A stretch of 7,735 nucleotides of DNA. It comes from Chitinophagaceae bacterium. GTDB taxonomy: Bacteria; Bacteroidota; Bacteroidia; Chitinophagales; Chitinophagaceae. This document shows, piece after piece, positions 1 through 7,171 of the stretch. Location of the stretch: NCBI GenBank assembly GCA_947463755.1, contig CANHUK010000060.1, forward strand, positions 1 through 7,735. The letters run 5' to 3'. The notes under the pieces are model-generated. The model saw only the letters and a list, made by a program, of their open reading frames with translations. It was not told where the DNA came from and made no database searches. A program made the position numbers and the translations under genes. The stretch's first letter is position 1; each line of letters begins with the position of its first letter.

Positions 1-632
1 CCATCGGCATAGCCGAAAAATGCATTCCAGCCTGTCTTCCATTTGCCGGAATTAAAACACAGCTCATCCCAACTGCGGGGAAGTTCACGTTGCTGAGACG
101 GATCATCCTGATATTTATATATGTAACCGTCCACAGCATGACTGATCTTTCCGATCCCTACGGTGTGATATCCGTTCCTGCGGAACTGTTCCACAAAGGA
201 TTCCGGACCTGCCGTTTGATCTCCCATGCCTGATGCGATCCTGTGTTCAAACACTTCATTGGTGAGGTCAGCAGGTTTACGTGGAAGCCTGCCCGTCAAT
301 AACGCCACCCTGGAGGCTCCGCAGGTAGGAACTGCAACATAATGCTTTGTGAAGCGTGCAGACTGTGCTGCCAGTCTGTCAATATTTGGTGTTTTTGCAT
401 ATGCATGACCATAACATCCCAGTTCCGGGCGAAGATCATCCACCATGATAAATAGCACATTGGGTCTTTCATCCAAAATGACCCGATCCTGAGCGCTTGC
501 GACAGACAATATATTTCCTGTCGAATTGAGGAGAAGAAATAAATATAAATATAGGTGACGGAAATTTGATTTTGCCTCGAAATTTTCCTTAAAATATGAC
601 ACGTCAGCGATTTCTGATTTTTTGCAGATCAT
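1..632 (-). CDS. Type I sulfatase, iduronate-2-sulfatase-like, N-terminal part (runs off left edge)
   Basis: This gene encodes the N-terminal 210 residues of a formylglycine-dependent sulfatase, which hydrolyses sulfate esters, probably on glycans, outside the cytoplasm. Numbered from ATG 632-630: a hydrophobic stretch at about 27-35 and a VASA|Q cleavage site near 47/48 form a signal peptide. VLFIMVDDLRPELGCYG follows, with metal-binding Asp65-Asp66. CGASR at 104-108 is the sulfatase signature, Cys104 being the residue converted to formylglycine, with Ala in place of the usual Pro. GKISH gives Lys162 and His165. The LRPELGCYG block and the later GKWKTGWNAFFGY segment resemble the iduronate-2-sulfatase-like group. 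The substrate is unknown. ATG 632 overlaps the end of the upstream propeller gene by 29 bases. GTG 602-600, one base after that gene's TGA, is an alternative start giving a shorter signal-peptide n-region. The gene is more A+T-rich than its neighbours (26 G+C in bases 361-420). The catalytic C-terminal part is not visible. Confidence 0.9.
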   Translation of the reverse strand, partial: MICKKSEIADVSYFKENFEAKSNFRHLYLYLFLLLNSTGNILSVASAQDRVILDERPNVLFIMVDDLRPELGCYGHAYAKTPNIDRLAAQSARFTKHYVAVPTCGASRVALLTGRLPRKPADLTNEVFEHRIASGMGDQTAGPESFVEQFRRNGYHTVGIGKISHAVDGYIYKYQDDPSQQRELPRSWDELCFNSGKWKTGWNAFFGYAD

Positions 633-2937
633 TCAGTACCCAAACACCACGTCCATAGGTAGCGATCACCAGTTGGCCATCCCTCGGATGAACGTAAAGG
701 TCCTGAACGGATACCGAAGCCGGAAGATTAGCTTGCAGTGATGACCATGAAATTCCATGATCTCTGCTGACATATACACCCATATCGGTGCCCGCGTAGA
801 GTAAGCCCTTTACCAATGGATCCTCGCGCACTACATTGACTGGTGATGAAGGCAATCCATCGCCAATATGTTTCCATGTCTCGCCGCGGTCAGAGGAAAT
901 ATAAATATACGCGCGATTATCATCCTCCCGACGATTACTCAATGTAAGATACACCATCGATGGATTGAATCGGGAAGCTACGATCCTCGACACATGGGCG
1001 TTTTGAGGAATCTCTTTCATCAATGGCTTCCAGGATGATTCCTGTGGATCCTGACGCCACACTCGTCCGTCGTCTGTTCCGACATAGAGTAACCCTTTTT
1101 GTAGTGGCGACTCATCGATCGCCGTAATGGCCTGGTGGTTGATGGCATAAGGCGTACGGCCCATCTTCAGCGTATCATTATATGTGAGATCTCCGCTGAT
1201 GCGCGTCCAGTTCTTCCCCTGATCCGTCGAACGGAAAAGATACTGAAAGCCATGATAGATAGTCGATGGATCATGAGGTGACAGCATTGTGTAGGCCAGC
1301 CATTCGCCTCGATGAACCTCCTCTCCATCTGCACGTTTCGGATAGATGTCTTTGGAACGCACAGAGTCCGGTTTCGCGAGATCGCTGCGCATCAATCTTC
1401 CGTAAAAACTGGATGCATATACTATATCGGGAGCTGTCGGATCGATGGCAATGATGGTACCCTCGCCACCCGGAGCGGAAGACCAACCTGGCTGTCCCGT
1501 TTTCGGTTGATCGTAATCGTTAGTGACCAATCCCTTGAATGAGCCTTCATCCTGGACAGAGCCGTACACGGTATGTGGCGTACGCATATCCCAGGTTACA
1601 TTATAGAACTGTGTGGTGGGTATCTTCCGGAAGAAATTCTTCCAGCGGGCTCCGCCATTGTAGGAAACCACAACGCCTCCGTCATTGCCGTTGATGATGT
1701 ACTTTGTATCGGTCGGATCGATCCATAGTGCATGGTGGTCGCCATGGGTTCGGTCACTTTCCTTATCGGTCGCGCGCATGATCGTGAACGTCTTCCCTCC
1801 ATCGACCGACTTCGCCAGAGGTACGCCCATGATATATACGATCTCGGCGTCCAAAGGATCTACGCGGATCTGACCGAACACCCATCCATAGGTGCCGGCG
1901 AATCTTTCCAGTTTTTCATCCTCAGTACTGACCTTCTGCCAGTTTTCTCCCTTGTCCTCGCTGCGATATACCTGCACACCGAAGGGGATGATCTGGATAG
2001 GGCGGCCGTAAGGGTCCAGCTCACCCGGACGAGGAGCGCGCTTCGATGTGTGATTGTCGATATAAGCATATACCCGATCTGGTTTCGATGGGGCGAAGGC
2101 GATACCGATGCGTCCGGTGAACTTCGTGTGTGGCAGACCGTTAGTCAAGATCTTCCAGGTACGACCACCATCGATGGTCTTGTACAGATGATCACCATCC
2201 TCAGGGACAGGGTCACTCCATCTGCGACGTATTCGATTCCACATCGATGCGATGATGACATCGGGATTGGAGGGATCCATCGTCAGGTCGATCGCACCGG
2301 TTTTATCATCATCTCCCAGCACACGACGCCATGATTTACCGCCATCTTCCGTGTAGTAGACACCACGCTCTGGGTTGCGGCTCCATTCGTTTCCTCCGGC
2401 TGCCACCCAAGCCCTCTCGGGGTTCTGCGGGTGTACCAGAATACGGGCAATGGTACCTGAGTTTTCCAGACCGATATGCCTCCAGGTCTTGCCGCCATCT
2501 GAAGAACGGTACATGCCCGCACCCGGCAGAGATGCCCGGAAAATATTCGCTTCGCCAGTGCCCAGGTAAATAATGTCAGGGTTCGAAGGCGCCAGCCTGA
2601 ACGCCCCGATCGACTGGGTCGCCTCGTCATCAAAGAGGGGCATCCAGTGTTCGCCTGCATCCGTCGTCTTCCATAAGCCGCCGGTTGCGAAGGAGGCGTA
2701 CATAATGTTCCGGTTCCCTGGGATGCCCGCCACTTCGGTAACGCGGCCGCTGATGTGATCCGGTCCAATGTTGCGCCAGCTGATGTCTTTGTACGGTGAC
2801 GCTTTAGCCAGGGCTTGATGCCTTGCAAATGCCTCCAGGCGGAAAGATCCGGTCGTTGGAACAGATTGTGCGAAGACACCGGCCACCATGGAGGCGGACA
2901 CGGCGAGGATGAGGGATGACAGGCGGATGATACGCAT
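604..2937 (-). CDS. Secreted Asp-box (BNR/VPS10-like) beta-propeller protein
   Basis: This is a 777-residue exported protein built almost wholly of Asp-box repeats (S/T-x-D-x-G-x-T-W). The signal peptide is residues 1-24, ending GVFAQ. Clear Asp boxes lie near 91-98, 146-152, 196-203, 254-261, 326-333, 377-384 (Phe replacing Trp), 425-432 (Asn replacing Asp), 570-577, 681-688 and 724-731. The number and regular spacing suggest one or two beta-propellers of the sortilin/VPS10 or WD40/YVTN/BNR type. Such proteins are often labelled glycosyl hydrolase, but I see no sialidase-type FRIP motif or catalytic set, so an enzymatic role is not supported; binding or scaffolding is the safer inference. 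It ends just after the last blade (ATYGRGVWVLNDL) with no C-terminal sorting or Ig-like domain. The ATG at 2937 directly precedes a good signal peptide. It is probably cotranscribed with the overlapping sulfatase gene. Confidence 0.88.
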   Translation of the reverse strand: MRIIRLSSLILAVSASMVAGVFAQSVPTTGSFRLEAFARHQALAKASPYKDISWRNIGPDHISGRVTEVAGIPGNRNIMYASFATGGLWKTTDAGEHWMPLFDDEATQSIGAFRLAPSNPDIIYLGTGEANIFRASLPGAGMYRSSDGGKTWRHIGLENSGTIARILVHPQNPERAWVAAGGNEWSRNPERGVYYTEDGGKSWRRVLGDDDKTGAIDLTMDPSNPDVIIASMWNRIRRRWSDPVPEDGDHLYKTIDGGRTWKILTNGLPHTKFTGRIGIAFAPSKPDRVYAYIDNHTSKRAPRPGELDPYGRPIQIIPFGVQVYRSEDKGENWQKVSTEDEKLERFAGTYGWVFGQIRVDPLDAEIVYIMGVPLAKSVDGGKTFTIMRATDKESDRTHGDHHALWIDPTDTKYIINGNDGGVVVSYNGGARWKNFFRKIPTTQFYNVTWDMRTPHTVYGSVQDEGSFKGLVTNDYDQPKTGQPGWSSAPGGEGTIIAIDPTAPDIVYASSFYGRLMRSDLAKPDSVRSKDIYPKRADGEEVHRGEWLAYTMLSPHDPSTIYHGFQYLFRSTDQGKNWTRISGDLTYNDTLKMGRTPYAINHQAITAIDESPLQKGLLYVGTDDGRVWRQDPQESSWKPLMKEIPQNAHVSRIVASRFNPSMVYLTLSNRREDDNRAYIYISSDRGETWKHIGDGLPSSPVNVVREDPLVKGLLYAGTDMGVYVSRDHGISWSSLQANLPASVSVQDLYVHPRDGQLVIATYGRGVWVLNDLQKIRNR

Positions 2938-3037
2938 CTGAGAATAATGTATTGAAATAACTGAGGGAAGATCCCCATGAAGATAACACCGTTACCGATA
3001 TACGCCGTATCCGGGATGTCAGCCAATTTCGAGGGAT

Positions 3038-3052
3038 GTCAAAATTTTTGAC
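3038..3052. promoter_or_regulatory. Perfect 7-bp-arm dyad, possible operator
   Basis: GTCAAAA-T-TTTTGAC is a perfect inverted repeat with a one-base centre, 100 bases upstream of the propeller gene start and 6 bases before the repeat array begins. Its left half overlaps the second of two direct copies of GGGATGTCA (3013-3021 and 3033-3041), spaced 20 bp apart. The symmetry is seen directly. Binding by a regulator is inference, and A/T-rich dyads also arise by chance. Confidence 0.35.
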
Positions 3053-3058
3053 CAATAA

Positions 3059-3274
3059 ACCCTTGGAGAGTACCCCCACTCTTGGAGAGTTGCCGGCTCT
3101 CGGAGCGTCCTCAACGCTTGGAGGGTACCCCCACTCTTGGAGGGTTGCCGGCTCTCGGAGCGTCCTCAACCCTTGGAGAGTACCCCCACGCTTGGAGAGT
3201 TGCTGACTCCTGGAGAGTTCCGAACTCTTGGAGAGTACCCCCACTCTTGGAGGGTTACCCAACCCCTGGAGGCT
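3059..3274. repeat. Twelve-unit 18/19-bp tandem repeat with 55-bp higher-order period
   Basis: Twelve copies of a 13-bp near-palindrome, ACnCTTGGAGnGT, occur in tandem with 5- or 6-base spacers. The six-base core of each unit begins at 3063, 3082, 3100, 3118, 3137, 3155, 3173, 3192, 3210, 3228, 3247 and 3266. The spacing is therefore 19,18,18 three times, then 19,19. Spacers follow the order ACCCCC, TGCCG, CCTCA, repeated exactly in the second round, altered in the third (ACCCCC, TGCTG, TCCGA) and ending ACCCCC, TACCCA. The array is thus a 55-bp trimeric unit repeated about 3.7 times. Copies 1 (3059-3113) and 2 (3114-3168) differ at 3 of 55 positions; copy 3 differs from copy 1 at 9. Because 55 is not a multiple of three, the repeat changes frame each copy, which argues against coding. 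It fills the space between two divergent genes. Function is unknown. Confidence 0.93.
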
Positions 3275-3347
3275 TACTGTTGCAACCAGGCAAGCATGAA
3301 ATATGACGATAGTCTGCTAATATTGTTCCTCAATTATGATTTTGACC

Positions 3348-4805
3348 ATGAAGAAAATACATATCCTTTGTTTCTGCCTGACTGCCCTGGTGAACGCGGC
3401 TTCTGCCCAACGCAAGCCGGTAGTTCCTGCGACGGATCTGGTGAAACGGGCAGCCATGGATAACCTGCAGAAAGGATACGATAGATATCGCGATATCTCC
3501 CTAAAGATCTGGGAGTATGCGGAACTGGGCTACAAAGAGGTGAAAAGTTCCGCATTGCTTCAGGAAACCCTGAAAGAGGCTGGTTTCAGGGTAGAAGCGG
3601 GCGTGGCCGGCATTCCGACGGCCTTTGTGGCCAGCTATGGGAGCGGGTCTCCAGTCATCGCCATACTCGCGGAATATGATGCACTGCCCGGACTATCTCA
3701 GCAGGCGGTCACGGAGAAAGTTCCGGCAGCAGGCCGGACCTCCGGACATGGCTGTGGTCACCATCTCTTCGGCACGGCTTCCGTCGCCGCGGGCATCGAA
3801 CTGAAGCGCCAGCTTACCGAGCAGGGCTGGAAGGGTACCATCCGTGTGTATGGTTGCCCGGCGGAGGAAGGCGGGTCCGGTAAAGTGTACATGGTCAGGG
3901 AGGGATTGTTCCGGGATGTAGATGCAGTGCTGCACTGGCATCCCGGCAGTGAGAACCGGGTGGCACTGGACGGTGCGCTGGCAAACAAGTCGGCGAAGTT
4001 CCGATTCTATGGCAAAGCTGCCCATGCCGCCGCCTCCCCCGAACTTGGGCGTTCTGCGCTGGATGGCGTCGAAGCCATGAACCATATGGTGAATATGATG
4101 CGGGAACATATCCCTCCGAGTGCAAGGATACATTACGTGATCACGCAAGGCGGTAAGGCACCGAATGTCGTGCCCGACTTCGCGGAAGTTTATTATTATG
4201 TCCGTCACCCTGATAAGGAAATGGTGATGAACATCTTCGAACGGGTGGCGCAGGCCGCTGCGGGAGCAGCCATGGGTACAGAGACCCAGATGAAATATGA
4301 GATCATCGGCGGTACGCACGACCTGCTGATCAACCGAAGCCTGTCAGAGGCCTTTCACCGAAATTTTTTACTGGCGGGTGGTTTGCAGTACACCGCACAA
4401 GACCTGGCCTTTGCAGAACAAATCCGTAAAACCTTTCCGGGCAAAGTGCCACCGGTCGCCGAAGCAGCAGAAATCAAAGCGCTCGATGCCCCTGACGACA
4501 TGGCGCCCGGCTCCACCGATGTGGGAGATGTAAGCTACAATGTACCCACAGCCGGCATTAATGTGGCCACCTGGGTGCCGGGCACACCCATGCACAGCTG
4601 GCAGGCTGTCGCCTGTGGAGGAACGGAGATCGGCACCAAAGGGATGATGGTCGCGGCAAAGACACTTACCACCATGGGCATCGAACTATTCAACGATGCA
4701 GCCCTGATCAAACGGGCGAAGGATGAGTTCCTTCAAAAGAAAGGTACATACCAGTATAAGGCCCTGCTGGGCGACCGAAAGCCCGCACTGGATTACCGGG
4801 ATTGA
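3348..4805 (+). CDS. Exported AbgB-like M20 family amidohydrolase
   Basis: This is a zinc-dependent M20 (M20D-type) amidohydrolase closely resembling AbgB, the subunit of p-aminobenzoyl-glutamate hydrolase; aminoacyl or N-acyl amide cleavage is likely. From ATG 3348 it has 485 residues. MKKIHILCFCLTALVNAASA|Q is a signal peptide, so the product should be periplasmic or secreted. Motifs: GVAGIPTAF and AILAEYDALPGLSQQ; HGCGHH at 134-139 (likely ligands Cys136, His138); PAEEGGSGK with Glu173 (catalytic base) and Glu174 (ligand); LHWHP with His198; a dimerisation-domain AAHAA segment (His226); STDVGDVS at 389-396; and PMHSW with His416. All expected metal and catalytic positions are present. An in-frame ATG at 3336 would add four residues (MILT); 3348 is preferred because MKK begins a typical signal peptide. 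A loose -7-like TAATATTG lies at 3318-3325 without a convincing partner. No AbgA or AbgT gene is adjacent. The true substrate is not known. Confidence 0.9.
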   Translation: MKKIHILCFCLTALVNAASAQRKPVVPATDLVKRAAMDNLQKGYDRYRDISLKIWEYAELGYKEVKSSALLQETLKEAGFRVEAGVAGIPTAFVASYGSGSPVIAILAEYDALPGLSQQAVTEKVPAAGRTSGHGCGHHLFGTASVAAGIELKRQLTEQGWKGTIRVYGCPAEEGGSGKVYMVREGLFRDVDAVLHWHPGSENRVALDGALANKSAKFRFYGKAAHAAASPELGRSALDGVEAMNHMVNMMREHIPPSARIHYVITQGGKAPNVVPDFAEVYYYVRHPDKEMVMNIFERVAQAAAGAAMGTETQMKYEIIGGTHDLLINRSLSEAFHRNFLLAGGLQYTAQDLAFAEQIRKTFPGKVPPVAEAAEIKALDAPDDMAPGSTDVGDVSYNVPTAGINVATWVPGTPMHSWQAVACGGTEIGTKGMMVAAKTLTTMGIELFNDAALIKRAKDEFLQKKGTYQYKALLGDRKPALDYRD

Positions 4806-4827
4806 TGCCCGGTGATCCAATGCGGGC
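4781..4827. terminator. Imperfect 20-bp stem-loop between convergent genes, probable bidirectional terminator
   Basis: Bases 4781-4800 and 4808-4827 are inverted repeats matching at 18 of 20 positions, with a 7-base loop (4801-4807). The two exceptions are an A/C mismatch and a G/T apposition. The left arm encodes the last residues of the M20 amidohydrolase, its TGA stop (4803-4805) lies in the loop, and the peptidase gene on the other strand ends 19 bases past the stem (stop at 4846-4848). No good T-tract follows on either strand; there is only TTTC on the minus side. Position between convergent genes fits a terminator or a 3'-end-stabilising structure. The hairpin is seen; the function is inferred. 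Confidence 0.6.
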
Positions 4828-4845
4828 CTGGTCCCGGAGGATGGA

Positions 4846-7005
4846 TCAACGCATGAAATCCGCCGGCATCTCCTTCTTCAGCAGATTCCGGTAGATGAAC
4901 ATGTTATTCTCATTGGTCGAATGTGCCATCTGAGCGCCCGGCCAGCCATGGCGGCCGCCAGGATAGACCATGAACTCGAAATGCCTGCGCGACTCCTGCA
5001 ACTTTTTGACCAACTGCATGCTGTTCTGCATATGCACGTTGTCATCCATCGTGCCATGGTAGATACGCAGCAGTCCCTTGTATTTTCCGGCATGCGTCAT
5101 GACAGATCCCTGTTTGTATCCCTCCGGATTCTCGGCGGGCGTGTCCATGAACCGCTCGGTGTAATGGGTATCGTACAACTGCCAGTCGGTCACGCTGCCC
5201 CCGGCCAATCCGTGCGTGAAATAGTCCGCACCCGCCGTTAGCGCCATGCAGGTCATGTAACCGCCATAACTGAAGCCGGCAATGCCCACCCTGGCGGGAT
5301 CTGCCCCCTTCGTGTGAAGCCATTTCACAATGGTGATCCAGTCCTTCAGCTCCCACTGTCCCAGGCTGCGATGCATGTAGTTGATCCCGTTCTTCCCGAA
5401 ATGTCCGCTGGCGCGATGATCCATCGCCACCTGGATGAGACCTTCCTTCGCCCACCATTGCTGGGTGCCATTGAGCTGCCAGCCATCGCGGACCGTTCCG
5501 GCATTCGGCCCTCCGTAGATGTTGATCATGACAGGATACTTCTTCGTTGGATCGTAGTCGAGCGGCCAGGTGATGCGGACCGGTAATTGATACAAACCAT
5601 CTTCAGAAGGCACCCTGACGATCTCGGTCCGTGCCATGATGTACTTGTCAAAGGAAGCCCCCCTTCCACCGCCCAATTCGCGAACGATCTTACCTTTCGC
5701 ATCCACTACTGCCATGCGATCCGGCTCTGAAGCGTTCGAGTAGGTGGTCACAAAATAAGATGCGCCCGGTGAAGGCTGCACCCGATGCGTGTACTCTCCA
5801 AAAGTGAGTCGCTGCATCATCTTCCCGTCAAAGGAGGCGACATAATAATCCGTACGGGCGGAATTCTCGCGGCGGGCCGTAAACCAGACCCGCTTTTTGG
5901 TTTCATCTACATGCATGATGGAGGTTGACCAGAACCTGTCGTTCGTGATCCGACTTTGCAGCGCCCCGTCCATGCCGTGGAGATAGAGATTATCCCATCC
6001 GTCCTGGTCGCTCTGCAGGATGAAACCCTTCCCGGAAGCCAGGAACTGCAACCTGCCACCCTGGTCGTCGAGATCGATCCAGGTCTTCTGATGTTCAAGA
6101 TATACTTCCTTTTTCGATCCGTTCGCGAGGTCCATCGCATAGATGCGGAGGGTATCCTGACCGCGGTTCATCCATTGGATCCACAGCGCCTGTCCATCGG
6201 GGCGCCAGTATGGCATACCGAAATACTGATCGGCCTTTTGATCGAAATCCGCCCAAACGACGGCACCACCTGCGGGCGCAATCACCCCGATGCGTACTTC
6301 AGGATTGGGGTCGCCGGGTTTGGGATAACGGGTGTTCTCAAGAAATCCATGTACACCGGTTTCATTGTAAAGAGGGAATACCGGAATGCGGTGATCATCC
6401 ATCCGCATGAATGCGATATGGCGACTGTCGGGGCTCCACCAGAATGAACGATAGCGCGAGGCCCGACCGAGGATCTCTTCATAGTAGATCCAGCTGGCCC
6501 AGCCGTTGAGGATGAGATCGGAACCATCGGTGGTCAGACGGTGTTCCCGCTTCGCATCCAGGTCGATCGTATAGAGGTCGTTTCCGCGGGTAAAGGCCAC
6601 ATAGCGGTTGTCCGGCGAGAGGATGGGGTTCTGCTCCCTTCCGGCGGTCTGTGTAAGCCTGACAGCCGGGGCAGATCCGTCGCGCAGAAACAGGTCGTCT
6701 TCGCTGACATAGACCGAACGGGCGGGAGCTTCCGCCTGTGGAAGTCGCATATCCACCGGAGCCGCTGCCTCCTTTCCGGTCTTGCAGTCCAGCACCATCC
6801 GACGTTGCGGGGAGTCGGGATGCGGCCGGCCGTTGTAAAGCAGCCGGCTGTCATCCATCCAGCCCAGCACCTGAGATGTGGGGGCCGTAAGATCTGAAGG
6901 TAATCCACGCAGGAGCTGGGCGTCTGAAAACCGCTGCTGGGCGGGGAGTGTGGCAGGAGCAAAACTGATCATGCCGATGATGGGCACGATGAGGAATTTC
7001 TTCAT
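4846..7005 (-). CDS. Dipeptidyl-peptidase IV-like serine peptidase (S9B)
   Basis: This encodes a 719-residue exported serine peptidase of family S9B that removes N-terminal dipeptides, typically X-Pro, from peptides. A signal peptide is at 1-22 (ending ATLPA|QQ). The N-terminal beta-propeller domain (about 40-460) carries YYEE with Glu176-Glu177, the paired glutamates that bind the substrate amino terminus in DPP-IV, followed by FWWSPDSRHIAFMRMDD. The alpha/beta-hydrolase domain (about 465-715) has IYGGP with Tyr497 at the oxyanion position, GFSYGGYMT with nucleophile Ser579, GTMDDNVHMQNS with Asp654 and Asn656, and YPGGRHGW with His686. The triad and length match bacterial DPP-IV enzymes (about 720 residues). 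The usual HRGSGHFG loop reads HRASGHFG here (Ala532), a mild change. The ATG at 7005 immediately precedes the MKK signal peptide. It is a single-gene unit, divergent from the acyl-CoA synthetase and convergent with the amidohydrolase. Confidence 0.94.
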   Translation of the reverse strand: MKKFLIVPIIGMISFAPATLPAQQRFSDAQLLRGLPSDLTAPTSQVLGWMDDSRLLYNGRPHPDSPQRRMVLDCKTGKEAAAPVDMRLPQAEAPARSVYVSEDDLFLRDGSAPAVRLTQTAGREQNPILSPDNRYVAFTRGNDLYTIDLDAKREHRLTTDGSDLILNGWASWIYYEEILGRASRYRSFWWSPDSRHIAFMRMDDHRIPVFPLYNETGVHGFLENTRYPKPGDPNPEVRIGVIAPAGGAVVWADFDQKADQYFGMPYWRPDGQALWIQWMNRGQDTLRIYAMDLANGSKKEVYLEHQKTWIDLDDQGGRLQFLASGKGFILQSDQDGWDNLYLHGMDGALQSRITNDRFWSTSIMHVDETKKRVWFTARRENSARTDYYVASFDGKMMQRLTFGEYTHRVQPSPGASYFVTTYSNASEPDRMAVVDAKGKIVRELGGGRGASFDKYIMARTEIVRVPSEDGLYQLPVRITWPLDYDPTKKYPVMINIYGGPNAGTVRDGWQLNGTQQWWAKEGLIQVAMDHRASGHFGKNGINYMHRSLGQWELKDWITIVKWLHTKGADPARVGIAGFSYGGYMTCMALTAGADYFTHGLAGGSVTDWQLYDTHYTERFMDTPAENPEGYKQGSVMTHAGKYKGLLRIYHGTMDDNVHMQNSMQLVKKLQESRRHFEFMVYPGGRHGWPGAQMAHSTNENNMFIYRNLLKKEMPADFMR

Positions 7006-7171
7006 CTGAGCTGAGGTTATGGCGATAATGAATAAAGAGGTTACAAGTTACATATTAATTTCGGAGGCTTACATCCTTCGGCAGCCGCGACCAAAAGGGT
7101 GGATGCCCTGTTTTCCGCAGAGATTGACGCGGCTTGATAAGCGGTCAAAACGATATGGGAGCGGGGCTTTC

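Noticed and set aside
1732..2334. 200-residue plus-strand open frame
   Set aside because: It lies antisense inside the propeller gene, has no recognisable domain, and the minus-strand frame has clear Asp-box repeats throughout.
604..2937. Sialidase or other glycosyl hydrolase function for the Asp-box protein
   Set aside because: Asp boxes are structural; no FRIP motif, arginine triad or other catalytic set can be seen.
2283..3026. 247-residue minus-strand open frame starting upstream of the propeller gene
   Set aside because: It overlaps the propeller gene in another frame. Its translation is low-complexity (Pro/Ser/Arg/Cys-rich), while the propeller frame has a signal peptide and Asp boxes.
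3059..3274. CRISPR array
   Set aside because: Repeat units are only 13 bp with 5-6 base spacers that themselves recur in order; no unique spacers of about 30 bases and no cas genes.
3279..3286. GTTGCAAC palindrome as an operator
   Set aside because: An 8-bp palindrome is common by chance and nothing else supports it.
2804..3463. Open frames across the repeat array on both strands (minus 2804-3262; plus 3082-3306 and 3137-3463)
   Set aside because: They arise from the stop-poor, G+C-rich repeat. The 55-bp period shifts frame every copy, and the frames run into the propeller or amidohydrolase genes in the wrong register.
3693..4319. 208-residue minus-strand open frame
   Set aside because: It is antisense to the catalytic region of the amidohydrolase, whose plus-strand metal-binding motifs are intact.
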